NCBI GenBank assembly: GCA_019637155.1
Contig: JAHBWE010000011.1
Span: forward strand, 186,001 to 250,000
Reading direction: 5' to 3'
Source of the DNA: Labilithrix sp.
Lineage (GTDB): Bacteria; Myxococcota_A; Polyangia; Polyangiales; Polyangiaceae
Length of the DNA stretch: 64,000 nucleotides
This document shows positions 38,568 through 46,455 of this stretch, piece after piece. The translations under genes and the position numbers were made by a program. Position 1 is the stretch's first letter; the number at the start of each line of letters is the position of its first letter. Below the pieces are notes generated by a model, which searched no databases, was not told where the DNA came from, and worked only from the letters and a program-made list of their open reading frames with translations.

Positions 38568-38638
38568 CGTGAACCGCGTGAACCTCCAGTGAACCGCGTG
38601 AACCTCCCGTCTACGTCCAGTGAACCGGATGAACCCCC
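38568..38638 (+). repeat. 20-base direct repeats upstream of the first precursor gene
   Basis: CGTGAACCGCGTGAACCTCC (38568-38587) and AGTGAACCGCGTGAACCTCC (38588-38607) are adjacent; a third, altered copy starts at 38619 after 11 bases. The GTGAACC core occurs five times with regular spacing and again at 38652 and 39090. They could be binding sites for a regulator (iteron-like). Confidence 0.7.
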
Positions 38639-38696
38639 CGTCCACACTTTTGTGAACCGACAATGCACGGGAGTGCACGATCCAACCAGCATCGTC

Positions 38697-38721
38697 CGGA
38701 AGTTCTGAGAAACTCAGTTGG
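38697..38721 (+). promoter_or_regulatory. Conserved upstream box, copy 1
   Basis: The box AAGTTCTGAGAAACTCAG (with CGG before and TTGG after) contains the inverted repeat CTGAG-AAA-CTCAG. It recurs before the second precursor with one extra A in the loop. The arms are 38705-38709 and 38713-38717, and the ATG of the peptide follows 63 bases later. Confidence 0.7.
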
Positions 38722-38734
38722 CCTCGCGCTTGCA
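38719..38734 (+). promoter_or_regulatory. Sigma54-like -24/-12 promoter for the precursor operon
   Basis: TGGCCTCGCGCTTGCA has TGG (-24) and TTGCA (-12) with GG and GC separated by exactly ten bases, placing the start about 35 bases before the first precursor ATG. Copy 2 lacks the -12 GC, so if real it drives both genes from here. A sigma54 activator is encoded at 25172 but no direct link is shown. Confidence 0.45.
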
Positions 38735-38780
38735 GTTGACCCAAACACCAACTCACCGGCCAACACTGCGAGGCAACCCC

Positions 38781-38978
38781 ATGAACGACATGACCGACAC
38801 GACCGAGACGCCTGCTTCCCTCACCCTGAGCGTCAAGCGCATTCGGACGCATGTGCGTGGTGGTTCAGGGGAGACTCAGGGCCAATCGGCGGCGAGCAAG
38901 AAGATCGGAAGTATTCCTCCCAAGCCGCACGAGCAGAAGGCCAACATCGCCGCGAAGGTCGCGCAGGTCGGACGCTGA
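38781..38978 (+). CDS. RiPP precursor peptide 1 (double-glycine leader, Cys-free core)
   Basis: 65 residues. The leader MNDMTDTTETPASLTLSV is followed by KRIRTHVRGG, with Gly-Gly at 27-28, the classic C39-peptidase cleavage site. The 37-residue core begins SGETQGQSAAS and includes KKIGSIPPKP. It has five Ser/Thr (Ser29, Thr32, Ser36, Ser39, Ser44) and no Cys. The paralogue at 39178 shares the leader almost exactly. A weak ribosome site (GAGG seven bases before ATG) is present. Expected fate: Ser/Thr dehydrated by LanB at 30088, cleaved and exported by the C39 ABC transporter at 41745. Alternative: an unmodified bacteriocin; the LanB gene argues against that. Confidence 0.8.
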   Translation: MNDMTDTTETPASLTLSVKRIRTHVRGGSGETQGQSAASKKIGSIPPKPHEQKANIAAKVAQVGR

Positions 38979-39006
38979 GGTGACCGAACGGTGAGGTGAC
39001 CGAGTG

Positions 39007-39034
39007 GAGGGTGAATGCCTACGCGTTCACCCTC
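39007..39034 (+). terminator. Hairpin after precursor 1, possible attenuator
   Basis: A perfect 9-bp stem GAGGGTGAA / TTCACCCTC with a ten-base loop, 28 bases after the precursor stop. A related hairpin follows precursor 2 (39375-39398). It probably lowers readthrough so that precursor mRNA exceeds that of downstream genes. Confidence 0.6.
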
Positions 39035-39118
39035 ACCTTGAGCCTCGCGACCGGCGGTCAACGTCCAGTGAATCCCCCGTCCACAGCTTGTGAACCGGCA
39101 GTGCACGCGGGAACGAAT

Positions 39119-39144
39119 CGGAAGTTCTGAGAAAACTCAGTTGG
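39119..39144 (+). promoter_or_regulatory. Conserved upstream box, copy 2
   Basis: Second copy of the box before the second precursor: AAGTTCTGAGAAAACTCAG with arms CTGAG (39127-39131) and CTCAG (39136-39140). The flanking sequence AGTGAA...CCGTCCAC...TTGTGAACCG...GTGCAC is also repeated from copy 1, so the whole unit was duplicated. Confidence 0.7.
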
Positions 39145-39177
39145 GCCGACCCAACCAACACCTCAATAGGCAACCCA

Positions 39178-39360
39178 ATGAGCGATATGACCGACACGCC
39201 CGCCTCCCCCGCCCTTACCCTGAACGTCAAGCGCATTCGGACGCATGTGCGTGGTGGTGTTGACCTTCCCGATGGAAAATCGATCGGGCTGTCGGCGAAG
39301 AGTCTGAAGATCTGGAGTCTTCCGCCTATGCCGAACCATACCAAACCCATCGGCGGCTAA
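39178..39360 (+). CDS. RiPP precursor peptide 2 (double-glycine leader, Cys-free core)
   Basis: 60 residues. Leader MSDMTDTPASPALTLNV then KRIRTHVRGG with Gly-Gly at 26-27. The 33-residue core VDLPDGKSIGLSAKSL continues with KIWSLPPMPNHTK and ends PIGG. It holds Ser35, Ser39, Ser42, Ser47 and Thr55, no Cys. The two cores share only KI(x)S(I/L)PP(x)P, so the leader is conserved and the core is diversified, as expected for precursors of one RiPP family. It is followed by a hairpin at 39375-39398 and then the transport genes. Confidence 0.8.
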   Translation: MSDMTDTPASPALTLNVKRIRTHVRGGVDLPDGKSIGLSAKSLKIWSLPPMPNHTKPIGG

Positions 39361-39374
39361 GGTGTGATCGCAGC

Positions 39375-39398
39375 AGGGTGGACCGTCGCGTTCACCCT
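39375..39398 (+). terminator. Hairpin after precursor 2, possible attenuator
   Basis: AGGGTGGA / TTCACCCT, an 8-bp stem with one G-U pair, matching the hairpin after precursor 1 (39007-39034) in its AGGGTG and CACCCT arms. Confidence 0.5.
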
Positions 39399-39518
39399 CG
39401 CCTTGATCCCGACCATGTGACTGGGTATGAAGTTTGTCCGAAATCGTGGACACACCGGTCGCGGACCTCGCATCCCGTTGATGAACGTCCTCGACTCTCG
39501 CGGAGCGCGCGGAGCTGG

Positions 39519-40532
39519 ATGATTCCCCGTAAAGGAGCGCGGTTGATCGGTGGCCAGCGACGGAGTTTGGCCGTCGCGATCGTTGTAGCGAAGCTGGTGG
39601 TGTCCGCGCCGGTGCTCGGCGCCGAGCCGGAGCCGGAGCGCGAGGAGGCACCTCAGGCCAGCCAAGAGGCTGCGGCCGAGACGGAGGCGCAGCAAGAAGC
39701 GCGGAGCCGCTTCAAGCGGGCGCTGGAGCTCGCGGACGATGGCCAGTTGGATGCGGCGCTCGTCGAGCTGAACCGCGCCTATGAGCTGTCGCCGAGCTAT
39801 CGCCTCCTCTACAACGTCGGCGTCGTCCATCAGCAGTTGAAGGACTACACGCGAGCGCTCGAGGCGTTCGAGCGGTATCTCTCCGAGGGAGGTTCGGAGG
39901 TGCCTGCGGAACGTCTCACCGACGTCAAATCGCGCGTCGAGCGACTTCGCGATCGCGTCGCGTTCTTGGATGTTCGTGCCTCCGAAGAGGGCGTCGAGGT
40001 CAGCATCGACGATCGCCCTGTGGGGCGGACTCCGCTTCCGCCCGTTCGCGTCAACACGGGGCAGCGCAAGATCACCGTCACCCTCGCCGGTCGTAGCCCC
40101 CAGAGCCGGGTCATCGAGCTCGCGGGCGGAGAGACAAGAAGGGTCTCCTTCGATCTCGAAGTCGCCACCGCGGCACCGCGGGTGGTCGTTCAGTCGCACG
40201 AGAAGGTCAGCATCGCCCCGCTGGTGAGCTGGGGAGCCACGCTGGTCCTCGCGGGCGGTGCCCTCGGCACGGGCGTCGTGGCGCTTGGTAAATCGAGGGA
40301 ATACGACGCGGTAACGCAGAAGTACCGCGTGACCGCCGAGGAGCTCCAATCGGCGAGGTCGGACGTGAAGACGTTCGCCATCTTGACGGACGTCTTCCTC
40401 GGAGCGGCCATCGTCGCCGCCGGTGTTTCGACGTATCTCACGTTTTCTTCAAAGAAGAAGAGCGCGGCTGCGTCGTCCTCCGTTCGCGTGGGATTCGGCG
40501 TCGGGACGGCCGCGCTGAGCGGGAGCTTCTAG
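39519..40532 (+). CDS. Membrane TPR/PEGA protein of the peptide cluster
   Basis: 337 residues from ATG at 39519 (GGAG four bases before); a longer frame to 39378 is open. The signal peptide ends near LGA|EPEPE. A Glu/Ala-rich linker leads into two TPR units (ARSRFKRALELADDGQLDAAL, LYNVGVVHQQLKDYTRALEAFERYL). A PEGA-like beta domain follows at about 150-220 (VEVSIDDRPVGRTPLPPV). Two membrane spans close the protein (GATLVLAGGALGTGVVALG and LTDVFLGAAIVAAGVSTYL). It probably assembles or organises the exporter. It precedes the HlyD gene by six bases, in the same operon. Confidence 0.8.
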   Translation: MIPRKGARLIGGQRRSLAVAIVVAKLVVSAPVLGAEPEPEREEAPQASQEAAAETEAQQEARSRFKRALELADDGQLDAALVELNRAYELSPSYRLLYNVGVVHQQLKDYTRALEAFERYLSEGGSEVPAERLTDVKSRVERLRDRVAFLDVRASEEGVEVSIDDRPVGRTPLPPVRVNTGQRKITVTLAGRSPQSRVIELAGGETRRVSFDLEVATAAPRVVVQSHEKVSIAPLVSWGATLVLAGGALGTGVVALGKSREYDAVTQKYRVTAEELQSARSDVKTFAILTDVFLGAAIVAAGVSTYLTFSSKKKSAAASSSVRVGFGVGTAALSGSF

Positions 40533-40538
40533 GGAGTC

Positions 40539-41738
40539 GTGGCAGGGTTCGCGCGAACGCTCCGAGCGGTCGAGAGGGATCGGCCTCGAGCGTTGCTCGT
40601 GATCGCGATCGGACTGGTCGTTCTCACGGGTGTCTGGCTCGCGTGGATGGTTCTCGCGAAGACGACGCTCTATGTCGTCTCGGCGTCGAGTCGAGTCGAG
40701 ACGAGCAGCAATCCGATCCCGGTTCAGGCCCCGGTCGCCGGCGTCGTCGTCGCCGCGAGCCTCTCGCTTGGCCGCTCCGTCTCGCAAGGAGAGGTGCTCT
40801 TCGTGCTCGACGCACAGAGCTTCGAGCTGCAACGACGCGAGCTCGAGGCACGTCTCGTCGGAGATCGCGCCAAGCTGGCGAGCCTCGTCGAACAAGTCGC
40901 TGCCGAAGAGCTCGCGCGCGACGCGCAGAGCGTCGACGTGAGCCGGGGCGTCGCGGCGGCGCGTGCTCGCTCTGCCGTCGCCCAGGCGGCCCATGCAGGA
41001 AAGCGCAGCGAGGACGAGGTCGTCGGGAAGCTCGCGGAGCAAGCGCTCGCGTCGAAGCTCGACAAGCTTCGGTCCGCCTCCGAGGTGCAGCAGACGTCCG
41101 CGCAGGCCGCGGCGAGCGCCGCCGAGGTCAGCCTCCAGGCGTCGTCGGGGACGACCGCGCTCCGCGATCGAGACGCACGCATCGCTTCGCTCCGTCATCA
41201 GCAGACGTCGCTCGAGGCCGAGATCCGGGTGGACGAAGCCAAGGTCGCCGAGCTCGCGTACGAGGTCGAGCGACGAACGGTCCGAGCTACGGTCACGGGC
41301 ACGCTCGCGGACGTCGTGCCGCTCGCCGCGGGGTCGACCCTCGATCCTGGAGCCAAGGTCGCCACGATCGTCCCGGCGGGATCGCTCCGCATCGTCGCGC
41401 GCTTCGCGCCGGACGACGCCGTCGGGCTCGTCACGAAAGGGCAGCGCGCCGAGATGCGCGTCACCTCGCGTCCATGGACGCAGTTCGGCACGCTCCACGG
41501 ACGAGTGCTCAGCGCAGGCAGCGAGCCACGCGACGGAACCGTGCGCGTCGAGCTCGAGGTGGTGGAAGAGAATCCTCGGATTCCGCTCGTGAACGGCATC
41601 ACGGGCGACGTCGAGGTCGCGGTAGCAGAGGTCTCGCCGCTCGAGTTTCTCTTACGCCAAGCCGGCCAGAAGCTCGCGCCGGCGAAGAGCGCGCCCATGC
41701 GCGGACCGGCCGACCTTCCCAGCATCGCTGGCCCCTGA
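40539..41738 (+). CDS. HlyD-family membrane fusion protein
   Basis: 399 residues from GTG at 40539 with GGGA ahead. One N-terminal membrane span (ALLVIAIGLVVLTGVWLAW). The biotinyl-lipoyl half is VQAPVAGVVVAASLSLGRSVSQGEVLFVLD, then two long coiled-coil arms (about 90-245) and the second lipoyl half VRATVTGTLADVVPLAAGSTL with IVARFAPDDAVGLVTKG. It links the inner-membrane ABC exporter to an outer-membrane channel, as in bacteriocin and haemolysin export. No TolC homologue is in the window. Confidence 0.9.
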   Translation: MAGFARTLRAVERDRPRALLVIAIGLVVLTGVWLAWMVLAKTTLYVVSASSRVETSSNPIPVQAPVAGVVVAASLSLGRSVSQGEVLFVLDAQSFELQRRELEARLVGDRAKLASLVEQVAAEELARDAQSVDVSRGVAAARARSAVAQAAHAGKRSEDEVVGKLAEQALASKLDKLRSASEVQQTSAQAAASAAEVSLQASSGTTALRDRDARIASLRHQQTSLEAEIRVDEAKVAELAYEVERRTVRATVTGTLADVVPLAAGSTLDPGAKVATIVPAGSLRIVARFAPDDAVGLVTKGQRAEMRVTSRPWTQFGTLHGRVLSAGSEPRDGTVRVELEVVEENPRIPLVNGITGDVEVAVAEVSPLEFLLRQAGQKLAPAKSAPMRGPADLPSIAGP

Positions 41739-41744
41739 GCTGCG

Positions 41745-44390
41745 ATGGGTCGATTCTTCCTCGCGCCGGAGGTCGTCCAGATCTCGTCGATGGACTGCGG
41801 CGTCGCGGCGATGGCCTGCTTCCTCAAGGGGGTCGGCCTCGCGGTCTCTTACGAGCGGCTCCGCGAGGCGTGTCACACCGACGTCGATGGGACGTCGATC
41901 GATGCGCTCGAAGACCTGGGAAACCAGCTCGGGATCGACTGCATCCAGCACCTCTTGCCGCCGGAGTCGGTCCTCGAAGAGGCGAGCAAGAGGCTGCCCG
42001 CCATCGCCGTGACGGTCGCCGCCGGTGACACGACCCATTTCGTCGTCCTCTGGCGACGTATCGGGAAATACTGGAATGTCATGGATCCTGCGCACGGGCG
42101 CCTTTGGATGCACGAGCGGAGCCTCTTCCGATGGCTCAAGTCTCACACCCAATCGTTCAGCCCGGACGATTTCGTGGCCTGGGCGATGGAGTCCTCGTTC
42201 ACGCAGGGCCTTCTGGATCGCGTCACGCGGCTCGCCGGCCGCCAAGCGGCCGTGCAAGCGCTCGCGTCGGCGCGTAGCGGCACGTGGCGTTCTATCGCTG
42301 CCCTCGACGCCGCTGCGCGGTTCATCGAGGGGATCGTCGGCACGAGGAGACCGAGCTGGACGGGGGCGCTCTTCCAGAAGGCCCTCGAGGCCGCGAGCGA
42401 CGAAGGCAGGGCAAAGGAGATCCCCGAGCGCTTCTGGTCGATCCGTGAAGGGCCCAACGGCACGGTGCAGCTCACGGGCAACATCCTGCTCGCCAACGCT
42501 GCGCCGGTGAGCCCGAGCTCCAATGGGCGCCTCCCGGCTGCAGGCGTGCCGGAGAGCCTCGTCCGCGCCGTCGCCGAGCCGGAGCCTTCGCTCTGGCAGA
42601 TGATGCGAGGCCTCGGTGGCCGGTCATTCCCGCGTCTCATGTCGCTCATCGCCGCGCTCGCGGCGCTCTCGGGCCTTGTCTCGCTGGTCGAGGTCCTGAC
42701 CGTGAGGGCCTCGCTCTCGAGCTCGGCGTTCTTCTCGCAAGTGACCCAGAAGGTCGGTCTGCTCGTCTGGCTCGCGACGCTGTTCGGAGGGCTCCTCGCG
42801 ATCGAATGTGTGACCTTTCTCCTCCTTCGTCGCATCGGCCGTCGGCTCGAGACGAGGCTCCGGATCGGCCTCTTCGAATCGCTCCCGGGCCTCGACGACA
42901 CCTTCATCCGATCGCGACCGACCTCGGACCTCGCGCAGCGCGTGCAAAGTATCCCCGGCGCTCGCGAGCTCCCCTCCGTCCTCGAGGGCGCCTTCCGGAG
43001 CGGCGTCGATCTCCTCTTCACCGTCGCGGCGATGGCGACGCTCGATCCCTGGATCGCCGTCATGGCGGTGGGCTCCACCGTGTTCTCGGCGATCTTCGCG
43101 ATGATCGTCCGGTCCAAGGGGGAGGAGCTCGAGAACAAGGTTCAGTCCAACGAGGCTGGCATCCTCCACGTCATGGAGGACGCTCTGCTCGGGAGCGTCC
43201 CGGTTCGTGTGCACGGCGCCGAGCGGGCGCTCGTCCGCGAGCAGCGCCTGCGACTCATCCCCTGGGTGACGACGCAACGCGAGCGGCTGGTCTTCCACAC
43301 CGCGACGATGCTCCTCGAGCAAGGCGTGACGTACCTCTTCATCGTCGCGATGCTCTGGCGCGGCGTCACGGCGTTCTCACACGGAGCCGGCTTCCTCATC
43401 CTGATGTTCTGGGCAGTCCGCCTCCCCGCCGCGGCGGCGGGGATCATCAGTGCAGTGCAGGTGCTTCCGCTCTACGGCGTGTCTCTTCGTCGCGCGATGG
43501 AGCCGCTGCGGAATGCGGTGGCGCCGCCTCGAGAGAGCGCTTCGCCGGAGTCGCGCGCCGGCGGCGTCGGCCTTCGCTTCGACGACGTCAGGGTGATGGC
43601 GTCCGGGCAGCCCATCCTCGACGAGGTACGTCTCGACATCCGCCCGGGCGAGCACATCGCCGTCGTCGGCCGCTCCGGCGCTGGGAAGAGCACGTTGATC
43701 AGCCTGCTCCTCGGGCTCCACTCTCCGGCGGCGGGGAAGATCTACGTGGATGGTGAGGAGCTCACCCGAGCACGGCTCGAGCGGCTGCGCCGGCAGACGG
43801 CGTGGCTGGATCCCAGCGTGTTCCTATGGAACGACACCTTCCTCTACAACCTCTCTTACGGGCACCCCGACGCGGGTTTTCGCTCCACCCAGAGCGCGCT
43901 CGAGGTCACCGATCTCGTCGGCGTCGTCGAGCGCTTGCCGAGCGGCTTGATGTCCAGCATCGGGAGCAGCGGCATGCTGCTCTCGGGGGGCGAAGGACAG
44001 CGACTCCGGCTGGCCCGCGGCCTCCTCAATCCCGCGCCGCGCCTCGCGCTGCTCGACGAGCCGTTTCGGGGGCTCGATCGCTCGGCGCGTGCGCGCATGA
44101 TGCGCACGGTGCGCGAGACCTTCTCGCGACAGACCTTGCTCGTCGTCACGCACGACGTCGAGCACGCCGAGGGCTTCGATCGGGTCCTGGTCATCGAGGA
44201 CGGCCGAATCAAGGAGGACGGCGTCCCGGCCGAGCTCCTCAAGAGACCGAGCCGCTTCCGCGATCTCTTCGAGGCCGACTGGCACAACCAAGATCGCGTC
44301 TGGGGCGGCGGTCGGTGGCGCTATGTCGAGGTCCAGTCCGGCGTCGCGCTCGTCGACAACGACGCCGACGGCACATGGACGCGCCGGTGA
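41745..44390 (+). CDS. C39-peptidase ABC exporter (PCAT) with a large insertion
   Basis: 881 residues. The N-terminal C39 peptidase is complete: Cys18 in SSMDCGVAAMACF, His98 in THFVVLWR and Asp114 in VMDPAHG. It cuts leaders after Gly-Gly, as in both precursor peptides. Residues about 135-280 form an insertion not usual in this family. The transmembrane domain spans about 290-560, and the ATPase domain about 605-860: Walker A GRSGAGKST at 642, LLSGGEGQRLR signature near 747, Walker B LALLDEP, H-loop VTHD. Typical members have 700-730 residues, so the extra 150 is notable. Its last 16 bases overlap the second exporter gene. Confidence 0.92.
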   Translation: MGRFFLAPEVVQISSMDCGVAAMACFLKGVGLAVSYERLREACHTDVDGTSIDALEDLGNQLGIDCIQHLLPPESVLEEASKRLPAIAVTVAAGDTTHFVVLWRRIGKYWNVMDPAHGRLWMHERSLFRWLKSHTQSFSPDDFVAWAMESSFTQGLLDRVTRLAGRQAAVQALASARSGTWRSIAALDAAARFIEGIVGTRRPSWTGALFQKALEAASDEGRAKEIPERFWSIREGPNGTVQLTGNILLANAAPVSPSSNGRLPAAGVPESLVRAVAEPEPSLWQMMRGLGGRSFPRLMSLIAALAALSGLVSLVEVLTVRASLSSSAFFSQVTQKVGLLVWLATLFGGLLAIECVTFLLLRRIGRRLETRLRIGLFESLPGLDDTFIRSRPTSDLAQRVQSIPGARELPSVLEGAFRSGVDLLFTVAAMATLDPWIAVMAVGSTVFSAIFAMIVRSKGEELENKVQSNEAGILHVMEDALLGSVPVRVHGAERALVREQRLRLIPWVTTQRERLVFHTATMLLEQGVTYLFIVAMLWRGVTAFSHGAGFLILMFWAVRLPAAAAGIISAVQVLPLYGVSLRRAMEPLRNAVAPPRESASPESRAGGVGLRFDDVRVMASGQPILDEVRLDIRPGEHIAVVGRSGAGKSTLISLLLGLHSPAAGKIYVDGEELTRARLERLRRQTAWLDPSVFLWNDTFLYNLSYGHPDAGFRSTQSALEVTDLVGVVERLPSGLMSSIGSSGMLLSGGEGQRLRLARGLLNPAPRLALLDEPFRGLDRSARARMMRTVRETFSRQTLLVVTHDVEHAEGFDRVLVIEDGRIKEDGVPAELLKRPSRFRDLFEADWHNQDRVWGGGRWRYVEVQSGVALVDNDADGTWTRR

Positions 44391-46450
44391 TTCCGCTCGA
44401 CTCACTCCTTTGGCCGATGGCTTCGGTCCGCGATGGACTGCCAGCTCTGGCGGTGGAGGCGCGCCTGCCGATACGGAGCGCGGTGCTCCCTCTGGGCGAG
44501 CCGAACGCGGCGTGGCTCGAGGCGGCCTGCGAGCTCCTGGGCGTCGACGCTGAGCTCGAGGAGGGGAGCGGGGACGAGCTTCCGTCGGCGCTCGAGCGAC
44601 TGGCCCCGGGCCTCATCACGATCGTCCCCGCCGAAAGAGTGCTCTTCGTCGTGCGCGGCAACGCGCGACGGATCACGCTGCTCGCGGTGGACGGTACGCT
44701 CGTGCCCGTGCCCGTGCGCGAGTTGGCGCGCTGCCTCCGTGAACGGTTCGAGACGCCGGCGGAGGTCCCGAGCTTCCTCCGCGAGTTCCCCGTCGCGCGC
44801 GAGATTTACGAACGCTCTCGCACGAAGCTACCTCCGACTCGAGGCAAGCCGTTCTTCATGATCGCTCCGATCCGCGTCGCAGCCGAGCAGCCGCTCATGA
44901 CGGAGCTCGCGAGCCAGGCGTTTGGCAAGCGGCTCTCCGGATCGTTGGCGCTCATGATCGTCGAGAGCGTCGTCGCGGTGGCCGCCACCCTCTTGCTCGC
45001 TCGAATCGCGATGGCGGGGTGGGTCGATCGCGCGAGCATCCTCGGGTGGGGGCTCGCCATGGCGCTCCAGACCGGTGTGACTGCGCTCCTCGCGCTCAAC
45101 GTCGGGCAGCTCAACATCGAGCTCAGCGGCGCCCTCAAGCGACGTCTCCTCGCCGGCGCGCTGCGCCTGGAGACCGACTCCGCGCGGCGCGATGGAGTCG
45201 GCGCCAACCTCGCGCTCGCCGCAGAGTCTGCCGTCGTCGATCAGCTGTCGGTGCTCGACATCGCCCACGCCCTCAGCACGTTCGTGATCGTCGCGTTGGC
45301 GGTGGCTTACCTCACGACGCAAGACGCGCTCGCGGCCGCTGTCCTCGTGGTCTTTTGCGGTCTGATCGCTGCGCTCATCTACGACACCTTCCGCATCTCG
45401 TTGCAGACGATCCGTGCGAGCGTGAAGCTGACAGACGTCTTCGTCGAGCGCGTCCTGGGGCATCAGACTCGCCTCATCCAGCTCGAACGCCGCGACTGGC
45501 ACCAGGGCGAGGACGAGCCACTCCACGTCTACACCGAGCTGGCCCAGCGTATGGACTTTCGAGTGGTAGCGCTCACGGCTGCGCCGCGCGTCTGGCTGTT
45601 CATCCTCGTGCTCCTCCAGCTCCGTCACCTGGTCGGCGCGCCGACGATGCGCCTCGATCTCGTACCGTTCATCGCCGGGTACGCGGCGAGCCAGGCGCTC
45701 GGCCAGTTCATCAGCGGCGGGCTACGCTTGCTCCGCTGGCCCGTCAGCCTGCGGCTGCTCCGTCGGGTCCTCGAGCAGGCGGTCGTCCCACGCAACCCCG
45801 ACGTAACGCAGCTCCCCGAAGGCGAGCTCGACGATGGCGACGTGATCGTCCAGGCATCCGGCCTCCGCTACTCGTACGGGGCGGACCGTCCGCCAGTCTT
45901 GAACGGCCTCAACCTGGAGATCCGGTCGGGGGACCGCCTCCTCGTGACCGGTCCCTCCGGCGGAGGCAAGTCGACGCTGGCGTCCGTGCTGACGGGCTTT
46001 CGCAAGCCCACGGCTGGTCTCGTCATGTTGCGAGGGATCGATCAGCCGAGCGTCAGGCCTTCGGTCTGGCGGCGCCACATCGTCTCTTCACCGCAATTTC
46101 ATGAAAATCATATTTTTCAAAATACACTTGCTTTCAACCTCCTCATGGGACGCGCTTGGCCCGCCTCCGCGATCGAGCTCCAGTCGGCCGAAGAGGTGTG
46201 CCGGGCGCTCGAGCTGGGTCCGCTCCTCGACCGCATGCCGGCTGGGATCCATCAAGTGGTCGGCGACACGGGCTGGAGGCTCTCCCATGGCGAGCGGAGT
46301 CGCATCTTCATCGCGCGCGCGGTGATGCAAGACGCCGATCTCCTGATCTTGGACGAGAGCTTTGGCACGCTGGATCCCGAGACGCTGACGACGGCGATGG
46401 CGGCCGTGAAACGCTTCGGACGCACGCTGATGGTCATTTCGCACCGATGA
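44375..46450 (+). CDS. ABC exporter with degenerate C39-like N-terminus
   Basis: 691 residues. Residues 1-150 (AAWLEAACELLGVDAELEEG, LITIVPAERVLFVVRG, ITLLAVDGTLVPVPV) follow the secondary structure of a C39 domain but lack its Cys and His, so it is probably catalytically dead and may bind leaders. The transmembrane part has at least five helices (about 200-440). The ATPase domain has Walker A GPSGGGKST at 526, Walker B LLILDESFGTLD, and an altered signature LSHGERS. The protein ends right after the H-loop (MVISHR), about 30 residues shorter than usual. Probably pairs with the C39 exporter. An A/T-rich patch codes for the Q-loop region. Confidence 0.88.
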   Translation: MDAPVIPLDSLLWPMASVRDGLPALAVEARLPIRSAVLPLGEPNAAWLEAACELLGVDAELEEGSGDELPSALERLAPGLITIVPAERVLFVVRGNARRITLLAVDGTLVPVPVRELARCLRERFETPAEVPSFLREFPVAREIYERSRTKLPPTRGKPFFMIAPIRVAAEQPLMTELASQAFGKRLSGSLALMIVESVVAVAATLLLARIAMAGWVDRASILGWGLAMALQTGVTALLALNVGQLNIELSGALKRRLLAGALRLETDSARRDGVGANLALAAESAVVDQLSVLDIAHALSTFVIVALAVAYLTTQDALAAAVLVVFCGLIAALIYDTFRISLQTIRASVKLTDVFVERVLGHQTRLIQLERRDWHQGEDEPLHVYTELAQRMDFRVVALTAAPRVWLFILVLLQLRHLVGAPTMRLDLVPFIAGYAASQALGQFISGGLRLLRWPVSLRLLRRVLEQAVVPRNPDVTQLPEGELDDGDVIVQASGLRYSYGADRPPVLNGLNLEIRSGDRLLVTGPSGGGKSTLASVLTGFRKPTAGLVMLRGIDQPSVRPSVWRRHIVSSPQFHENHIFQNTLAFNLLMGRAWPASAIELQSAEEVCRALELGPLLDRMPAGIHQVVGDTGWRLSHGERSRIFIARAVMQDADLLILDESFGTLDPETLTTAMAAVKRFGRTLMVISHR

Positions 46451-46455
46451 GTAGG

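Larger units (their letters stand above)
38462..38780. other. 319-base divergent regulatory region of the peptide cluster
   Basis: No gene. It separates the leftward lipoprotein start from the first precursor peptide. It holds three copies of a 20-base direct repeat (38568-38638), an imperfect tandem copy of the upstream box found again before the second precursor (38697-38721), a GTGCAC palindrome, and a sigma54-like promoter at 38719-38734. Antisense open frames over it are shadows. Confidence 0.7.

Noticed and set aside
38568..38638. 20-base repeats considered as a CRISPR array
   Set aside because: Adjacent direct repeats with no spacers and no cas genes.
38475..39350. Antisense open frames over the precursor units
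   Set aside because: They mirror each other only because the precursor units are duplicated; no start or ribosome site, no motif.
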